This document shows positions 1 through 12,751 of a DNA stretch of 64,000 bases, piece after piece; position 1 is the stretch's first letter, and each line of letters opens with the position of its first letter. The DNA comes from Paragorgia papillata (Eukaryota; Cnidaria; Anthozoa; Scleralcyonacea; Coralliidae), in assembly GCA_035771165.1 (NCBI GenBank), contig JAWNZC010000002.1, positions 1,547,501 through 1,611,500 on the forward strand. Reading direction: 5' to 3'. Both the position numbers and the translations under genes were made by a program. Under the pieces are notes generated by a model. It was not told where the DNA came from. It saw only the letters and a list, made by a program, of their open reading frames with translations, and searched no databases.

Positions 1-2388
1 GATTCTATAAGGAAATACTGCAGTAGTCTACTAGAGTTATGAAACAATAAAGAGTAAATCTTATTGGAAGATTGGAGTAAAAAAGATCGGTAAACAAGTG
101 TCCCTGTTGAGTCGGATTAATGTATTAAGATAAAACTCTTTGTTTCTGATTATTGTTATTATTGGTAATTTCTTATGCATCGGTAGGTAGGCACATGAAA
201 CTGTTTTTTCACCCCACAGTGTGATATGCTTCTAGCGTGGTTCTTTGGTGACAGGATTAAAAACGTAAATCTTAGCTACAAATCATGTACAGTACTTCTT
301 GCATGATTAATACATTGAAAGACCACGCAACATGAGTCCAACATTTACCCCCGATCTCACTTCGTGTCGGCCCATTTTACACACTTCAAATATGTTTGAA
401 TAAATAACAACTTAAGTAATCGTCTTTAGCACCGCGTGATGTGGACAAAACAACTGAACGAAAAAGATGAATACATCGATACATGCGTAGTAGCTCCGAG
501 ACCAGTTTCGCTTGCAACATTTGAATCTAAGGCCGGAAATGAGTGAACTGCTGATGGAAGCGCGTTCTCGTAAGTCGATTGATGGCTATACTTGCATATT
601 CTCTACAACTACTGGTTTCAATTTATTAAAAGAATAAAGGAGTCTACACACTGTCGTAATATACTTCTTAGGTTGCGTAACCCTGGTCAAGTTTACGTGG
701 AGTTACAAGATGTTTCTAGTATGAGGGGTTTATTTGTCGCTACAGTTAATTGGTTCAACGTGATCACAAACAACATCTACTGAGTTGCTTACCTGTATGG
801 AAGCCAAAGGATGAGATGATGGTCAAACGGAGTATTCCAGCAAGCATCATTTTTTGAAACACTAGTAGAGATCAATGCAAGGTTCTTGTTCAGATACTGA
901 TAGGCTTGGAGTTCGGGGATTTCTGACAAGGCGGAGACGAGACTGCAAATTTAAGAGACATTAGTTAGCACCTCCTCGACTCGCTTGGCCAATCATGTAC
1001 ACGCTGTTAAGTACACTTCCTTGACCCTATATTTATCCAGAAAGGAAATGGCATTTGAGCACCTACATACGTCGACTCAGTCGGATTTAAAAGGCGTCGG
1101 TCACTGCGTGGGCCAGAAAAAGTATTTCTTGTTTAACTGAGATATTTTCTTTTTAAAGCTGTTGAATATTGTTTACAAGCATGTTGTTTCCTTGGAAATA
1201 CACATTAACTCGTGTTTATTGATACAGAATAACTTTAATGTTATACATGGGTACCTGTTAGATTAGTTTTTCGTGCGACTGGTAAAATGTGAAGAAAGAT
1301 TATTATATAGACACATGTGGGCGAATACACTTTTGATCTTCCGTCGTGAGCGTTGCGATGTAGTAACGTATTTCCTTTTTTCACACGTAAGGTGTTACGT
1401 AGGGTAGTTAAAAAGATGAATAGTGGTGGAAAATGGTTAATAATGTGAGGGTTAAGATGTTACTATATCAAGAACTTTTGTAGCCGTAGTCGACAGGTGG
1501 TAGCAATTCAAGCAATCAATCTTCTTAATATTATTTTAAATAAGCTTCGGTTTGACAGGTGTATATTAATTTCACCAGCAATGAAAATGCGGTTATAGAT
1601 AATGTGTTTTAGGTTTCTAAACAGAACTAAGTATAGCATAATAGTAGGTTGAACTGTGGCTAAATGTGTTGCTAAGCATTGGTTAAACCATAAATGATAC
1701 GTTTTCTGGCCAATGAGGGAAACACGCGCGGCGTGTACATCTTCTCACTGCTAAGGGTCTGGTTAGATGGGGTTAGCCCTTATACTTGGATGTGTGATCG
1801 GCTTGGGACGTGTTCATAATCTTTCTTTGACTACAAAAAAAAGTCAGAATACCCTGTGTGTTATACTTACACAAACATTTTGCTTTGTATTATTTTGTAT
1901 TTCTCAAATCAGTCCGCGGTATCTGGGCTAGCCTGTCTCATATGAACGACCTCTAAGTTGAGGTTGTTGGTTCTTTCCTTTGCTTTGATAATTCTTCTCA
2001 TGTTCTCTGGTTTTTCTCCTTTCGGAAAATCAACTTTATAGCTTAACCGATTTTAGCTATAGTAAACTCAAGGACCTGCTTAATTGCTTAGATGGAGTCG
2101 CCACGGAATAAACGAAGCTAAATAAACTACATGTTGATACGGTATATAGGTTTTCTATACTCGTTGTACAATTGTACATGATTAATAATATATCTCTCCT
2201 CACCGTCCTTAGTAGAAAAAAGTAAAGCAATTCTAGAGTAATACAACATGCGAGTTGATAGAACTGACAAGTTTTTGACAAGAGAGAATGGTTTGAAATA
2301 TTACATTCCGAAGACAAACACAGACTTACTAACGCCAAAGCTTTTTAGACGCTCAGCAGGAGCCTTTGTGCACGAGGACTGCTGATTA
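1..2388. other. No recognisable gene or repeat
   Basis: AT-rich sequence with only short chance ORFs. No element seen elsewhere in the window was recognised here. Confidence 0.5.
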
Positions 2389-2565
2389 TTAACACTTTGA
2401 GGCCTGGACCTCTCACTGTGCTGAATAAAATCGTCTGGCGTTATATAGCCAGAATAAAATACTAAAGACTCGTGTTCAGGCTTCAAAGTGTTAAAGAGAT
2501 AGGTTTCAACACTTGTTAGCCAGAATAAAATACTAAAGACTCGTCGTCAGGCTTCAAAGTGTTAA
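2389..2565. repeat. Hairpin-core MITE, two adjoining copies (second truncated)
   Basis: Copy one, 2389-2494, begins TTAACACTTTGAGGCCTG and ends with its inverted form CAGGCTTCAAAGTGTTAA. The core contains a stem-loop, here with a disturbed loop (ggcgttatatagcc). A second copy lacking its 5' part ends at 2565. The same family recurs at 13232-13671 and 46100-46200. Confidence 0.7.
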
Positions 2566-3233
2566 CTCCTCCACTACGGAGGGCTCTCCACTTGACAAGT
2601 AAAAACGTCTGGCATTAGACAGACGGTAAATATATAAAGCGGTCTGCTTGGTTCAAAAACGAACTATGTGGCAGACAAAGAGTTAAACTATCTTATAGAC
2701 TAAGCCTTTCCCTCTTCGAGTGAAGTTTCTGGGTATTATTTTTACATTCTATATCTATTGGTACTAACGCCTGACAATTTTGTGTTCCCTAGCCAAAAGG
2801 ACCCGACCATCTGATCTAGTGGATTAGAAGGAGGTATATACTAATAAGCTATCCTAAGAATATTTTGCATATATTTACTTGTAATTAATTGAATGACATA
2901 TTGACGTAATATACTGAAGGAAAGTGTGTGATAAATTTTTATTTTATATAAATAAATTTATAAGACTCAATTTGCGACCTGTTGCGAAAAATGCAACAAC
3001 TAGACTTGCAAAGGCTTTCAGCGGCTGAGGGATCAAGGGATGTAGATGAGTACACGAGCGTCCTTTACTCTCTAGCCTATCATATACCGACGATGATATA
3101 ATACCATCAGTGTTTTGATGACATTCTACAGCCGGCATGCCGCCGACGTTGAGCCTAATGGTCAACTTTGGCGGTAGATATCGGGGGATGGCGGGAGATG
3201 ACAGGAGATGTCACCGGCATACGAAAACCCGGC

Positions 3234-4024
3234 CTCAAAGTCTTAAGTTTTAGTATTTTATTCTGGCTAACGCCAGACGATTTTATTCACCTCTCTAGGG
3301 AAGCCCCCCAGACAGGAATGAGGTCTATATAAGGACTCTGAAACGTTATACCAGGTCAATATATTTTTTTAATGATGACGATGGCATATGTTTTGGGAAG
3401 TCGAAAATCCACACACACCCAATGCTTGAGCGCTACTCATAATTTAGCTGAGTTTGCATGTCTAGTATGTCTGCGGAAAAACTTTTTATGCTAACTACGA
3501 AGTATATATATATATGATCTAATTCTCTGATATCTGCTGCAGCTATGTGTATGTCAGATCACGTAACTATTCTATTATGGACCTTAACTCTTTCCTGTCC
3601 GGATCGGTCTTTAGTATTTTATTCTGGCTAACGCCAGACGATTTCATTCACCCCTGGGGAAGCCCCCAGACATCAAGACTCTGAAACGTTATATTAAGTC
3701 AATATCTTTTTTTAATGATGACGATGGCATATGTTTTGGGAAGTCGAAAATCCACACACACCCAATGCTTGAGAGCTACTCATGGTTTTGCTGAGTGTGC
3801 ATGTCTAGTATGTATGCGGGAAAACTTTTTATGCTCACGAAGTATATATACATATGATCTATAGTTCTCTGATATCTGCTGCATCTATGTATATGTTAGG
3901 TCACGTAACTATTCTATTATGGACCTTAACTCTTTCCTGTCCGAATCGGTCTTTAGTATTTTATTCTGGCTAACGCCAGACGATTTTATTCACCTCTGGG
4001 GAAGCCCCCGCACAGGAATGAGTT
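3234..4024. repeat. Tandem duplication (~345 bp unit) with hairpin-core MITEs
   Basis: Copies of the ~95 bp hairpin element at about 3234-3322, 3587-3665 and 3928-4024 are separated by two near-identical ~260 bp spacers. The spacers share aatgatgacgatggcata and the catgtctagtatgt segment. Element and spacer appear to have been duplicated together. Confidence 0.7.
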
Positions 4025-4059
4025 AAAGAGCATGATAAATTTTACAATTTAAAAAAGTC

Positions 4060-4260
4060 ACAGTTAACTGCCTATTAGATTTCATATTTGAAACTAGTTT
4101 AATAACTTTCAAAACGCCCCAGTCACTGCTAGTTCTCATCTTTTGGTGAGCTGAAGACGTGAAAATGCTCAAAGTGGCGTTGTATAAAGAACTAGGATGG
4201 TGTTGAGATTATACACTCAAGACCAAACAATATTCATTTAGAGATCTCTATACTTCTATA
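4060..4260 (-). mobile_element. Degenerate copy of the 59428/63465 MITE family
   Basis: Matches gaagacgtgaaaatgct and tggcgttgtat of the full copies, with many changes and truncated ends. Confidence 0.55.
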
Positions 4261-4530
4261 TAACAGACGACGAAAGTATTTCGAAATTGCGTTTTCATGT
4301 TTCCCCTTCTTTTTTGAATTTTGGATAGGGGAAGGGGGGAGAATACGATTTTTATGGAAAAACCCCAACTAGTCTGGATTTCTTTGTCATATAATTATGT
4401 AGAAGAATGTTCGTGAGGTATCTATATGTTGTTATCTATATGTGGTTTATTGTTTACCATCCTAAACATTTTGATTAATAACAACAACCTTCCTTCGATA
4501 TTCAAAATAATTCAATACGTGAGTACATGT

Positions 4531-4596
4531 TGGCAACTGAACTCAACATCACGTGTTCGTCCATGGACGAACACGTGATGTTGAGTTCAGTTGCCA
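4531..4596. repeat. 66 bp perfect palindrome without spacer
   Basis: The first 33 bases (starting TGGCAACTGAACTCAACATC) are followed directly by their exact reverse complement, with the centre at CCA|TGG. No mismatch seen. Confidence 0.95.
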
Positions 4597-4676
4597 GCTC
4601 GGTGGAATATTACCATGGTAATAAAGTAGACGTGCGTGACAAGAAGTATATAGTTGGTTACAATTGAACTATTTTA

Positions 4677-4909
4677 GGGGCTGTTTACATGAGCCGGGCT
4701 AGCCCGGTTAACTGGGCTCACGCGATTGATTAGGATTTCACTGTGGATTTGAAACTCGCGTAAACTAAATGTACAAAGAAGAATCGACTTGGTTTAGATG
4801 TAAACGAATCCTAACGTTGATTAAAATCTCTTTCTGTGGCCGGGGAAAGAATTTCGTGACACGAGTCAGCCCGGTTAGCCGGGCTAGCCCGGCTCATGTA
4901 AACAGCCCC
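4677..4909. mobile_element. PIF/Harbinger-like MITE, 233 bp, TTA duplication
   Basis: Terminal inverted repeats GGGGCTGTTTACATGAGCC, flanked by TTA on both sides (4674-4676 and 4910-4912). No coding capacity. Other copies lie at 26032-26207, 55011-55243, and degraded at 32408-32640, 51622-52075, 55634-55790 and 5350-5470. Superfamily inferred from TIR and duplication length. Confidence 0.8.
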
Positions 4910-5569
4910 TTAGTTGATCTATTATGTGTGCACCTGTCCCGGTTAACTAGCCTATAGCTCGCGTCACGAAAAAGAGTGGTTTCCTGTTTGTACCTAATGA
5001 GCTATCATCGTGTAACGAAATTCTTTCCTCGGTCGCGAGATAACTTACCACTTGTAATTCGTTAGTCAGCTACTTTACCCTCCTTTAAAACTCACTTGTA
5101 CAAATGCTATTTTACTAAGCTAGACAATGTCTTCGACAGTGATAGAGTAGGAATGTGGAAGCCTGCATGTGTGTCCTAATTGTAGGACTATGGCAGACCT
5201 TTCTGCTGCTGAGAAGTTGTATTCTTGCAATCATTTTATCTGTAATTTTATGCTTTTGTTGTTTGTCACGTAGCTGTAACTTTTTTTTTATTATTGTATT
5301 GTATTCAGTGAGTTTGATTAAAGCTTCTATTATTATTATTAGAGAAGATTTGAATTAACGAGTTTAGATTTACATCTAAACTAAACCAATTCTTCTTTGT
5401 AAATTTAGTTTAAAAACCACAGAACCTGGTAAACTGGCCCAACTCGACTTATGTAATCGAGCCTTTAGTGCGTGTTTGTGTGTGAGGGAGAACATCTAGG
5501 ACGAAGAATTGTTCACCCTTTATTGATATACTCTCACTAGTGTAAAGGACAAAGGACTGAGGGGCTAAT

Positions 5570-5915
5570 CATCCTTACTTGCAGCCAGCGGCTGAATTGT
5601 GAAGGACGCACGGATCAACGTGGCCGTGTCGACGCATATCAAAGGCGCTCCAGGCTGCCGCCATACGACACAATTCAGACCACGGATCACAGCTAAGATG
5701 TTAGGTGTTGATTTTATGGAGGGAGGAAAACCGGAGAACCCGGCGAAAAACCCTCGAAGCACAGGAGAGACCAACTAAACTCTACTCACATGAGTCCCCA
5801 CCCCGAGAACGGGGCTATTCCCAGACGGTCACCCATCCAAGTACTAACCCCACCTAACCGGACTTAACTATTGGTGAGAGGCAGCGCCCTAATAGCACAC
5901 GCCATCCGTGCTCCC
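5570..5915 (-). repeat. SINE-like repeat with a 5S rRNA-like segment
   Basis: The stretch ggtcacccatccaagtacta (about 5830-5849) and the adjoining attcccagacgg match the reverse complement of the conserved 3' half of 5S rRNA. It is preceded by a ggaggaaaaccggagaaccc block seen in other copies. Related copies: 10141-10300, 10735-10905, 27620-27735, 35540-35640, 52105-52417 and fragments at 51476-51575 and 60848-60902. Confidence 0.6.
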
Positions 5916-6202
5916 TATTCTCTTTTTCCTTTGTCTGTAACGTCAAATGGCTTGGTTCGTCAAGTGAACGTCCTGTTTCTTACGTCTTTAAGTTATTCTA
6001 GTAAACCCCAGACGATTTTATTCACGTTAGGCATTCATGCTATTTTGAAAACGGAAATACATCAGATTCGTGAAATCATATGGTATCCTGAACAATATTT
6101 TGCATTTTAAAAAGCTTGAATTTTATCATTGGAAGAAACTACAATTTATTGTGGTCTACATTCTATGTTAGTTTGATATGGAATTAAGTAAGCTTTAATA
6201 CG

Positions 6203-6855
6203 CGGTGACAGCTGTATGGGATTCCTAAATATGGTTTAATTTTATTCAAATATGAATTATTGTCTTGCTAAATCTCTTTAGTTAATATGACATTCTTGAA
6301 TAAACTCAAAACGCAGTGTCACAGGTTTATGTAAATATTATAAGATTTATAGTTGTGTTTAAACACGAATTACTGTGCCGGTTTACAATATTTGGGATTC
6401 CTAAAAATGGTTTAATTTTATTCAAATATGAATTATTGTCTTGCTAAATCTCGTTAGTTAATATGACATTCTTGAATAAACTCAAAACGCAGTGTCACAG
6501 CTTTATGTAAATATTATAAGATTTATCTGTATTTAAATACAAATTACTGTGGTTTACATGCAATATACTTAATTTTTGAGATGTCTAAATACGTGGATTG
6601 ATTTTATTCAAATATGAATTATTGTCTTTCTTAATCTATTTAGTTAATATGACATTCTTGAATAAACTCAAAACGCTGTGTCACAGCTTTATGTAAATAT
6701 TATAAGTTTTACCTGTATTTAAATACGAATTACTGTGGTTTACAATATACTTAATTTTTGAGATGTTTAAATATGTGGATTAATTTCATTCAAATATGCA
6801 TTGTTGTTCCTTAATCTATTTAGTAAGTTAATGGCATTCTATAGAGTAAACTCAA
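6203..6855. repeat. Four tandem copies of a ~180 bp repeat
   Basis: The segment gacattcttgaataaactc recurs near 6291, 6468 and 6651, with a weaker copy near 6834. Each unit also has a ttattcaaatatgaattatt block. Later copies are more diverged. Confidence 0.8.
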
Positions 6856-6879
6856 AAAGCACTCTTTTTTGAAGTGTTC

Positions 6880-7215
6880 ACACGGTACCGGGCGAATTGT
6901 AGACTAATCCCGTACCAGACTCATTATAGAGTTTTTGCTATCGTACGCATGAGCAGAGATCGTCTTTTGCCGAGAAGTCTATACTTCATGTTAGTAACCC
7001 TATGAGGAATATGATATTCTTCTCATCTCCAATCCTCTACCGCGCTATCCGTGCAAAAACGAGACTTTTACAGGCGTTTTATCGGCGTTTACACGGTACC
7101 ACACGAATTCGGAACCGTGCAGGTTAAAAACTAGACCTGAATTTTTCAGGTCTCGAATTCGTCCGGTTAACCGTACTCGGATTCGTCTGGTTTCGTGGGT
7201 CCCGTGTAATATATC
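6880..7215. repeat. Inverted-repeat remnants with cacggtac/gaattc ends
   Basis: Short related blocks (cacggtaccgggcgaatt and acggtaccacacgaattc) plus a local hairpin (agacctgaa..ttcaggtct at 7133-7153) suggest a decayed foldback element. Confidence 0.35.
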
Positions 7216-7824
7216 GAAATAACAGCACAAACAAAAAGACTTTTATAGCGTAAACTTAAGCACTTCTTCTCTGCCTTACAAACGCCCACGTCAAATTCGA
7301 CGCAGGCTCTGACGTAATTAATTCGCATGTCTTATTTAGTTCAACGTGCCAATTTAAATGGTTCAAACGTTTTAATTGCTAGATTCGACACGGTAGAAAT
7401 ACGACGTTTGAAACGGGCCTGAGTTGTAAATGAATTATGAATTAACTCGCTGAGGTTCTTCTCTTTGGTAAACAATTTTAAAATATAACTAAGTAGCTTT
7501 GCATGTCTTGTTTTGTGTACGAACGTGCACTAATTGCTTTCCGTGACAAAAATGCCATGTATATGTATATGTAAACTATACTTAGGCATATATTAATTAA
7601 AAATCGTGATGTGTGCGTTGGCAATTAGATCGTCTCAGCAGCTTAGTCTTCCTAGTTCCTGTATAGGGCCAAGGGATGTTGTAAATTACGAGAACTTCCA
7701 TAAACCCTTGGACAGAGATCGTTGGAGGAAGACGTATATATATATATATATACACAAACGAGCACGTGTGATTTTGTTCACAGAATGTCCGAAAGTGCTC
7801 AATACCATAAAGGTAGAGCGAATA

Positions 7825-7874
7825 TAGTATAGTTTAAGTGGGGCTAACATTTTGAGGTAAGCCCACTTAAACTA

Positions 7875-7910
<36 letters not shown>

Positions 7911-7960
7911 TATATATTGTATATATATTGTATATATATGTATTGTATATATATATTGTT
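7825..7960. repeat. Hairpin next to (TA)n microsatellite
   Basis: Arms tatagtatagtttaagtggg and its complement, about 20 bp each, surround a short loop (7825-7882). They run into (TA)n and tgtatatat repeats. Confidence 0.75.
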
Positions 7961-8165
7961 ACAGATGGGAGTTGGATGGCAATATTATTGCTTAACTCAA
8001 TTTTTCTATAAAGACTACGGGTTTTGTCTTTGTCTAACGATTACATAAATTACGACCTATTCCTGTGACAATCGTTCTGGCATAAGATAGTGGGAACATT
8101 TTTTTTTTATCTAAATGAGTTTTTGAAGTAAAAAGTGAAGTTTCTGGCGACACTCCAAGAACGTT

Positions 8166-8511
8166 TAACTCATTCCTGTCCGAGGGCTTCCCCAGAGGTG
8201 AATAAAATCGTTTGACGTTAGCCAGAATGAAATACTAAAGACCGATTCGGACAGGAAAGAGCTAATTAGAGAAATAGTTTATAACTCATTCCTGTCCGAG
8301 GGCTTCCCCAGAGATGAATAAAATCGTCTGACGTTAGCCAGAATGAAATACTAAAGACCGATTCGGACAGGAAAGAGCTAATTAGAGATTTAGTTTTTAG
8401 AGAGATAGTTTATAACTCATTCCTTCCTAGGGGCTTCTCCAGACGTGAATAAAATCGTCTGACGTTAGCCAGAATAAAAGACTAAAGAGCGATTCGGACA
8501 GGAAAGAGTTA
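8166..8511. repeat. Three tandem hairpin-core MITE copies
   Basis: Each copy runs from AACTCATTCCTGTCCGAGGG to CGGACAGGAAAGAG(C/T)TA with a core cgtctgacgttagccaga. They are spaced about 118-128 bp apart by tagagagatagttt linkers. Confidence 0.8.
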
Positions 8512-8649
8512 GAGAGTTTATAATTAGAGAGATAGTTTCTTAAGTTAAGGAAGTTTCAGAAATGCGTGCAGAGGAACTTGATCAATTTATAAATATAGGT
8601 GTGGCTTAAGGTCATCTTATACTTGACATCCGGGTTATCCTGTATACAA

Positions 8650-9080
8650 CTATGTCAGCAGTTTACCATCTTTTCATTTTGCTCTTTCCAAAACACTGCC
8701 TACACAACACTCTACATTTTACTCTGATGAAGGACTTCGTTTGAAAAGTCAGTATTTCGTTACTAAATTTTCTCGGCAGTTTACCATCTTTTCACTTTGC
8801 TCTTTCCAAAACACTGTCTACACAACACTCTACATTTTACTCTGATGAAGGACTCCGTTTGAAAAGTCAGTATTTCGTTACTAAATTTTCTCGGCAGTTT
8901 ACCATCTTTTCACTTTGCTCTTTTTAAAACACTGCCTACACAGCTCTCTACATTTTACTCTGATGAAGGACTTCGTTTGAAAAGTCAGTATTTCGTTACT
9001 TAAACTCTCAGCAGTTTACCATCTTTTCACTTTGCTCTTTCCGAAACACTGCCTACGCAGCACTTTACTTTTTTACTTCT
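8650..9080. repeat. Tandem ~122 bp repeat
   Basis: About 3.5 copies of a unit holding cagtttaccatcttttcac, ttccaaaacactgcctac and ctctgatgaaggact. The same unit occurs singly or in part at 17110-17200, 18360-18720, 31270-31400, 35340-35400, 37250-37340, 56145-56260 and 58430-58490. Confidence 0.8.
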
Positions 9081-9421
9081 ACGATATATTGGCTTGATCC
9101 TGTTGGCGACAAATATCGGCCTGAGCTTGGAAATAGATTCAGCGAAAATATTTCCGGCCTACCATCTGACATGGAATGTATCGGCATGGCTACTCGTCTA
9201 TATTAGCACGACCTTATTGCGTAATTGTAGCAATTACGGCATGTGGTAAATATGGCATGTAGTAAATGTCGGGGATTACGTACGATATAGTGTTTTCCCT
9301 GTGGCATTCACCAATTTCTCAATCATTGAGAGATTGGAGAGGCCTGGAAAGAGACTGTATCGTTTATGAAGTAAATTGTGTGAACCTATGAGTATTGTTA
9401 GTATAGATGTTTGTGAAAGTT

Positions 9422-9487
9422 GATTGTCTAGGTTAGTGGAGACGTTAGTCACTACTCTTTCGCAAGACTACACTAACCTAGACAGTA
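9422..9487. repeat. Small hairpin
   Basis: Arms tgtctaggttagtg and cactaacctagaca around a loop. A related block lies at 37135-37165. Confidence 0.6.
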
Positions 9488-9748
9488 GTGCAACATTTAC
9501 AAACATGTACTGTACTGTATCGTTATGAATTCGAACTCGAAAATGGACAAGGGTGTACCGATTGAAAGCTAAGACTAAGCCAATATACTTGATTCGTAAG
9601 ACATTACATTTTTTGTCTTAAAGATTCTCAGTTTTTAGCCGAAAATTAACCGTCGGTTATTGCACCCAAGCTTTGTTTTATTTGTGACACTAGATGCAAC
9701 TCCACCTTACAGTAGATAAAATTATCTATACAGTAGACACAGCTATAT

Positions 9749-9911
9749 GTTTAACAAATAGATTCCATTTTGCCGTTGTCTGTTCAGTTATAGATGCACA
9801 GATGACGTCACAACGTAGTCGAGTGGGTCACTGATGTTCTTACCACGTTGTGACGTCTTCTGTGCATCTATAACTGAACAGACAACAAAAAAATGGAATC
9901 TATTTGTTTTA
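9749..9911. mobile_element. Foldback MITE
   Basis: Inverted arms of about 65 bp starting AACAAATAGATTCCATTTTG, with a gtcacaacgtggt-type inner end and a short loop. A second copy is at 41894-42088. Confidence 0.75.
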
Positions 9912-10412
9912 TACAATAAAAACTTAAAAGGTCTTTGTCGAAACTCTTGCCAGATTTTGGGGCATGAAGAAAGAAAAAAGCAAGTCAGCTGACGTGATCT
10001 GACGTGACCATTTGTCTGTCCTCTAATAGATCATGGCTAACAACCAATGTACTTTACGTGCAGTACACATACAAATGTTATTTTGAAAAGTTATTAATTA
10101 TTAACTATGTATTTTAGTGTCTATTATACAATGCTCTAGCTTACCCCTGAGGGTCTAGTAATTGGGGCCACTATAGCTAAGACCGATTAAGTCATTAAGC
10201 CCTATAGGGCGTGTGATAAAGCTAGAGTGGATTTTGCGGAGCGGGTCAGTCAAAAACCCCACGAATAACCCTTGAAATACTGGCGAGAACCAACGATAGA
10301 GTAGATACAATTCTATGTACGGTACACACAATTCTGTACATTAGATATATACAAATCTATAATATATACAGTAGATATATAGCTCTATATATACCGTACA
10401 ACTGCTTCTGTT

Positions 10413-10736
10413 ACAGTCAAAATGGAAATACCTTCCCACTTCTTCTTCTGTAGTTCGTTGCGTATTACTGTATTTCTGTAGCCGCTACCGAAGCCTAAGG
10501 AAATTTTTTTGTTGAAAACTGCACAAAAATAGTATAATTTAGCTTTAAATGGCATTTAATCATAATATATACAATAGATGTTTATCCCAAATCGATACCA
10601 ACAGACGAATATATATCAAGAATTGACGACTTTTATCGCTAGACTTTCCTCGCGCTTCAGTAGCGGCTACAGAAATACAGTAATACACAACCAACTACAA
10701 AAGCAGAAGTGGGAAGGTATTTCCATTTTGACTGTA
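10413..10736. mobile_element. Foldback element with ~85 bp arms
   Basis: Arms containing tactgtatttctgtagccgc and gcggctacagaaatacagta surround about 155 bp of AT-rich loop. Outer ends acagtcaaaatggaaata are inverted repeats. Confidence 0.75.
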
Positions 10737-11298
10737 AAACGAGAAAAACCTCGGAGAATATCCCTCAAAGCACAGAAGGGAACCAACAACTCCCTTAAAC
10801 TGGAACAGACCGATCACCCATTGCCCATATTAACCCCATCTAATAGACTGTATACGGTCTTGAGCGATGAAAGGCAACTCGCTTAAATAGCATACGGCTA
10901 TGTACATATCGGTGTTCAACCACTAGGGCTGATATAAAATAAGTTTGAATATACAATATAACATTGATGCTTACCTGGTATATATAAACCTCTTTGGTTA
11001 TGGAAAGCTTTTCAAGATCCTGGTCGTATTGATTGATTGTATCAAGGCCTGAAGTGTAACTCTTGCCGTAGTGCAAAGTCCTTATATGTGCTTCAAAAAC
11101 TCATTAATAATTCATGAGGAAAATTCAAAAGAAAGTAAAGTTTAATCAGTGTCTTTATATGTGATAAATATACCTCCTGATTTACATAAACTTTAGCTTT
11201 GATTTTCTGGGGTTAGACAAGGTTATTTTTCAAACTTACTACGTCAATGAACTTACCAAGTGGTTCGTTTTTGAAGCCGTTCAATAAACTCGCAGTTC

Positions 11299-11344
11299 GT
11301 GTTTTATCAGATATAAAAACACTCTTTTATATCTGATAAAACAC
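11299..11344. repeat. 18 bp-arm hairpin
   Basis: GTTTTATCAGATATAAAA and its exact complement around acactc. Similar blocks occur near 25933 and in the 50939-50986 hairpin. Confidence 0.75.
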
Positions 11345-11574
11345 TCCTGCTCGTTTATTAAACAGTACTTCCTCAATACTTGTTCTTTATTAATAGCTCC
11401 CTCCTACTGTACTTGGGCGTGTCTTTAATTCCTTTCATTTTGAAACTCGCTATGTGGGCGCTGGAAATTAAAAATCGAACCTCCGCGTCGCAATTCTGGA
11501 ATGTGCTCGATTTGTCCTGATATTACGATACGTATAGCTTGACCTTCGGAACTGAACTTTTATGAATCTTTCCA

Positions 11575-11895
11575 AGTGCCTATGTCATCCTCAGGGACTT
11601 TACATATTTATACTAATTGGAACATTCTGAGAAGATTTGTAATATATCTTCTCAGGCGAAGATTTCATCTTCATGGATTTTTTTGCCGTTAAAGTTGACG
11701 GAAGTGACGTCGAAAGAGGAATTTGTCTATATGAAAACCACTTTACAGATTCCTCTTTTGACGTCACTTCCGTGAACTTTAACGGCAAAAAACCCATGAA
11801 GATGAAATTTTCGCCTAAGAAGATATATTACAAATCTTCTCAGAATGTCCCAATTAGTATAAATATGTAAAGTCCCTGAGGATGACATAGGCACT
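11575..11895. mobile_element. Long-hairpin MITE, 321 bp
   Basis: Ends AGTGCCTATGTCATCCTCAG and CTGAGGATGACATAGGCACT, with almost the whole element folding back on itself. The arms contain tgacgtcact-like CRE motifs. Short ORFs in both strands are by-products of the symmetry. Second copy at 30569-30894, remnant at 60225-60325. Confidence 0.85.
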
Positions 11896-12029
11896 ATAAG
11901 GTTTTTAGTGGGTATAGTGTATTAACAATCGTGATTGCTGAAGATTCTTTAACTTATTCCATGTCCGGTGTTAATAAAATCACCTGGTGTTAACCAGAAT
12001 GAAGCAGCTATGCGGACAGGAAAACGCTG

Positions 12030-12750
12030 CAGAGATAGTTAATTGTAACTTATTCCTGGCCATGCATGAGAGTTTTCTTTCAATAAACTGCTGAAACGAA
12101 ATTTACAATTATTGTGGCAGATCTGGTTGCTTTCATATGATACCAAAGCCGAAATCACAGAAAAGTATTCTTTTTTATATTTTATACGAACGTGTACAGC
12201 TTAATTGTTTTCTAATCCATCTGAAACCACAGACATAATAATAATAATCATCTTCACAAATTATATCAAAGTTATAAAGAAACTACTAAAAACTACCGAC
12301 TAAAAACTACTATCTAAAATATATGTAAAAAGTGTCTGTTTAAAAATATTTATTTGCAGAGTTTCAATCTTTCGCTCCTGCATACTTGAACATTGTTTGA
12401 CCCATCTTACTTATATATTACTTTCGTATTACTAATCCCTGTAGTTTATTAATAATAATAATTTATACATATAACTTGATACAAGACAGTAACTTTTGGA
12501 TAACATTGTAGAATAAATTTTAATCTTCTAGCTATTCAGTTATCAGTTTGTATATGTTTGTTCATCATTAAAACGAATTAAAAATATCAAATTTTAGATT
12601 TGGAGTCTGCGGTATATATTCAATCTAAACTATGCTTTCGTTACCAAGGTATCTTGAAGAATGTACTAGGATATAACATTGCTAGCATGACCATTTATTT
12701 TACGTTTTGCTTTCTCAAGAATCTGAATATTTTGTTGCGCATGTTAACCC
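12030..12750. other. No recognisable gene
   Basis: AT-rich spacer with scattered aataataata runs; nothing recognised. Confidence 0.5.
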
Positions 12751-12751
12751 T

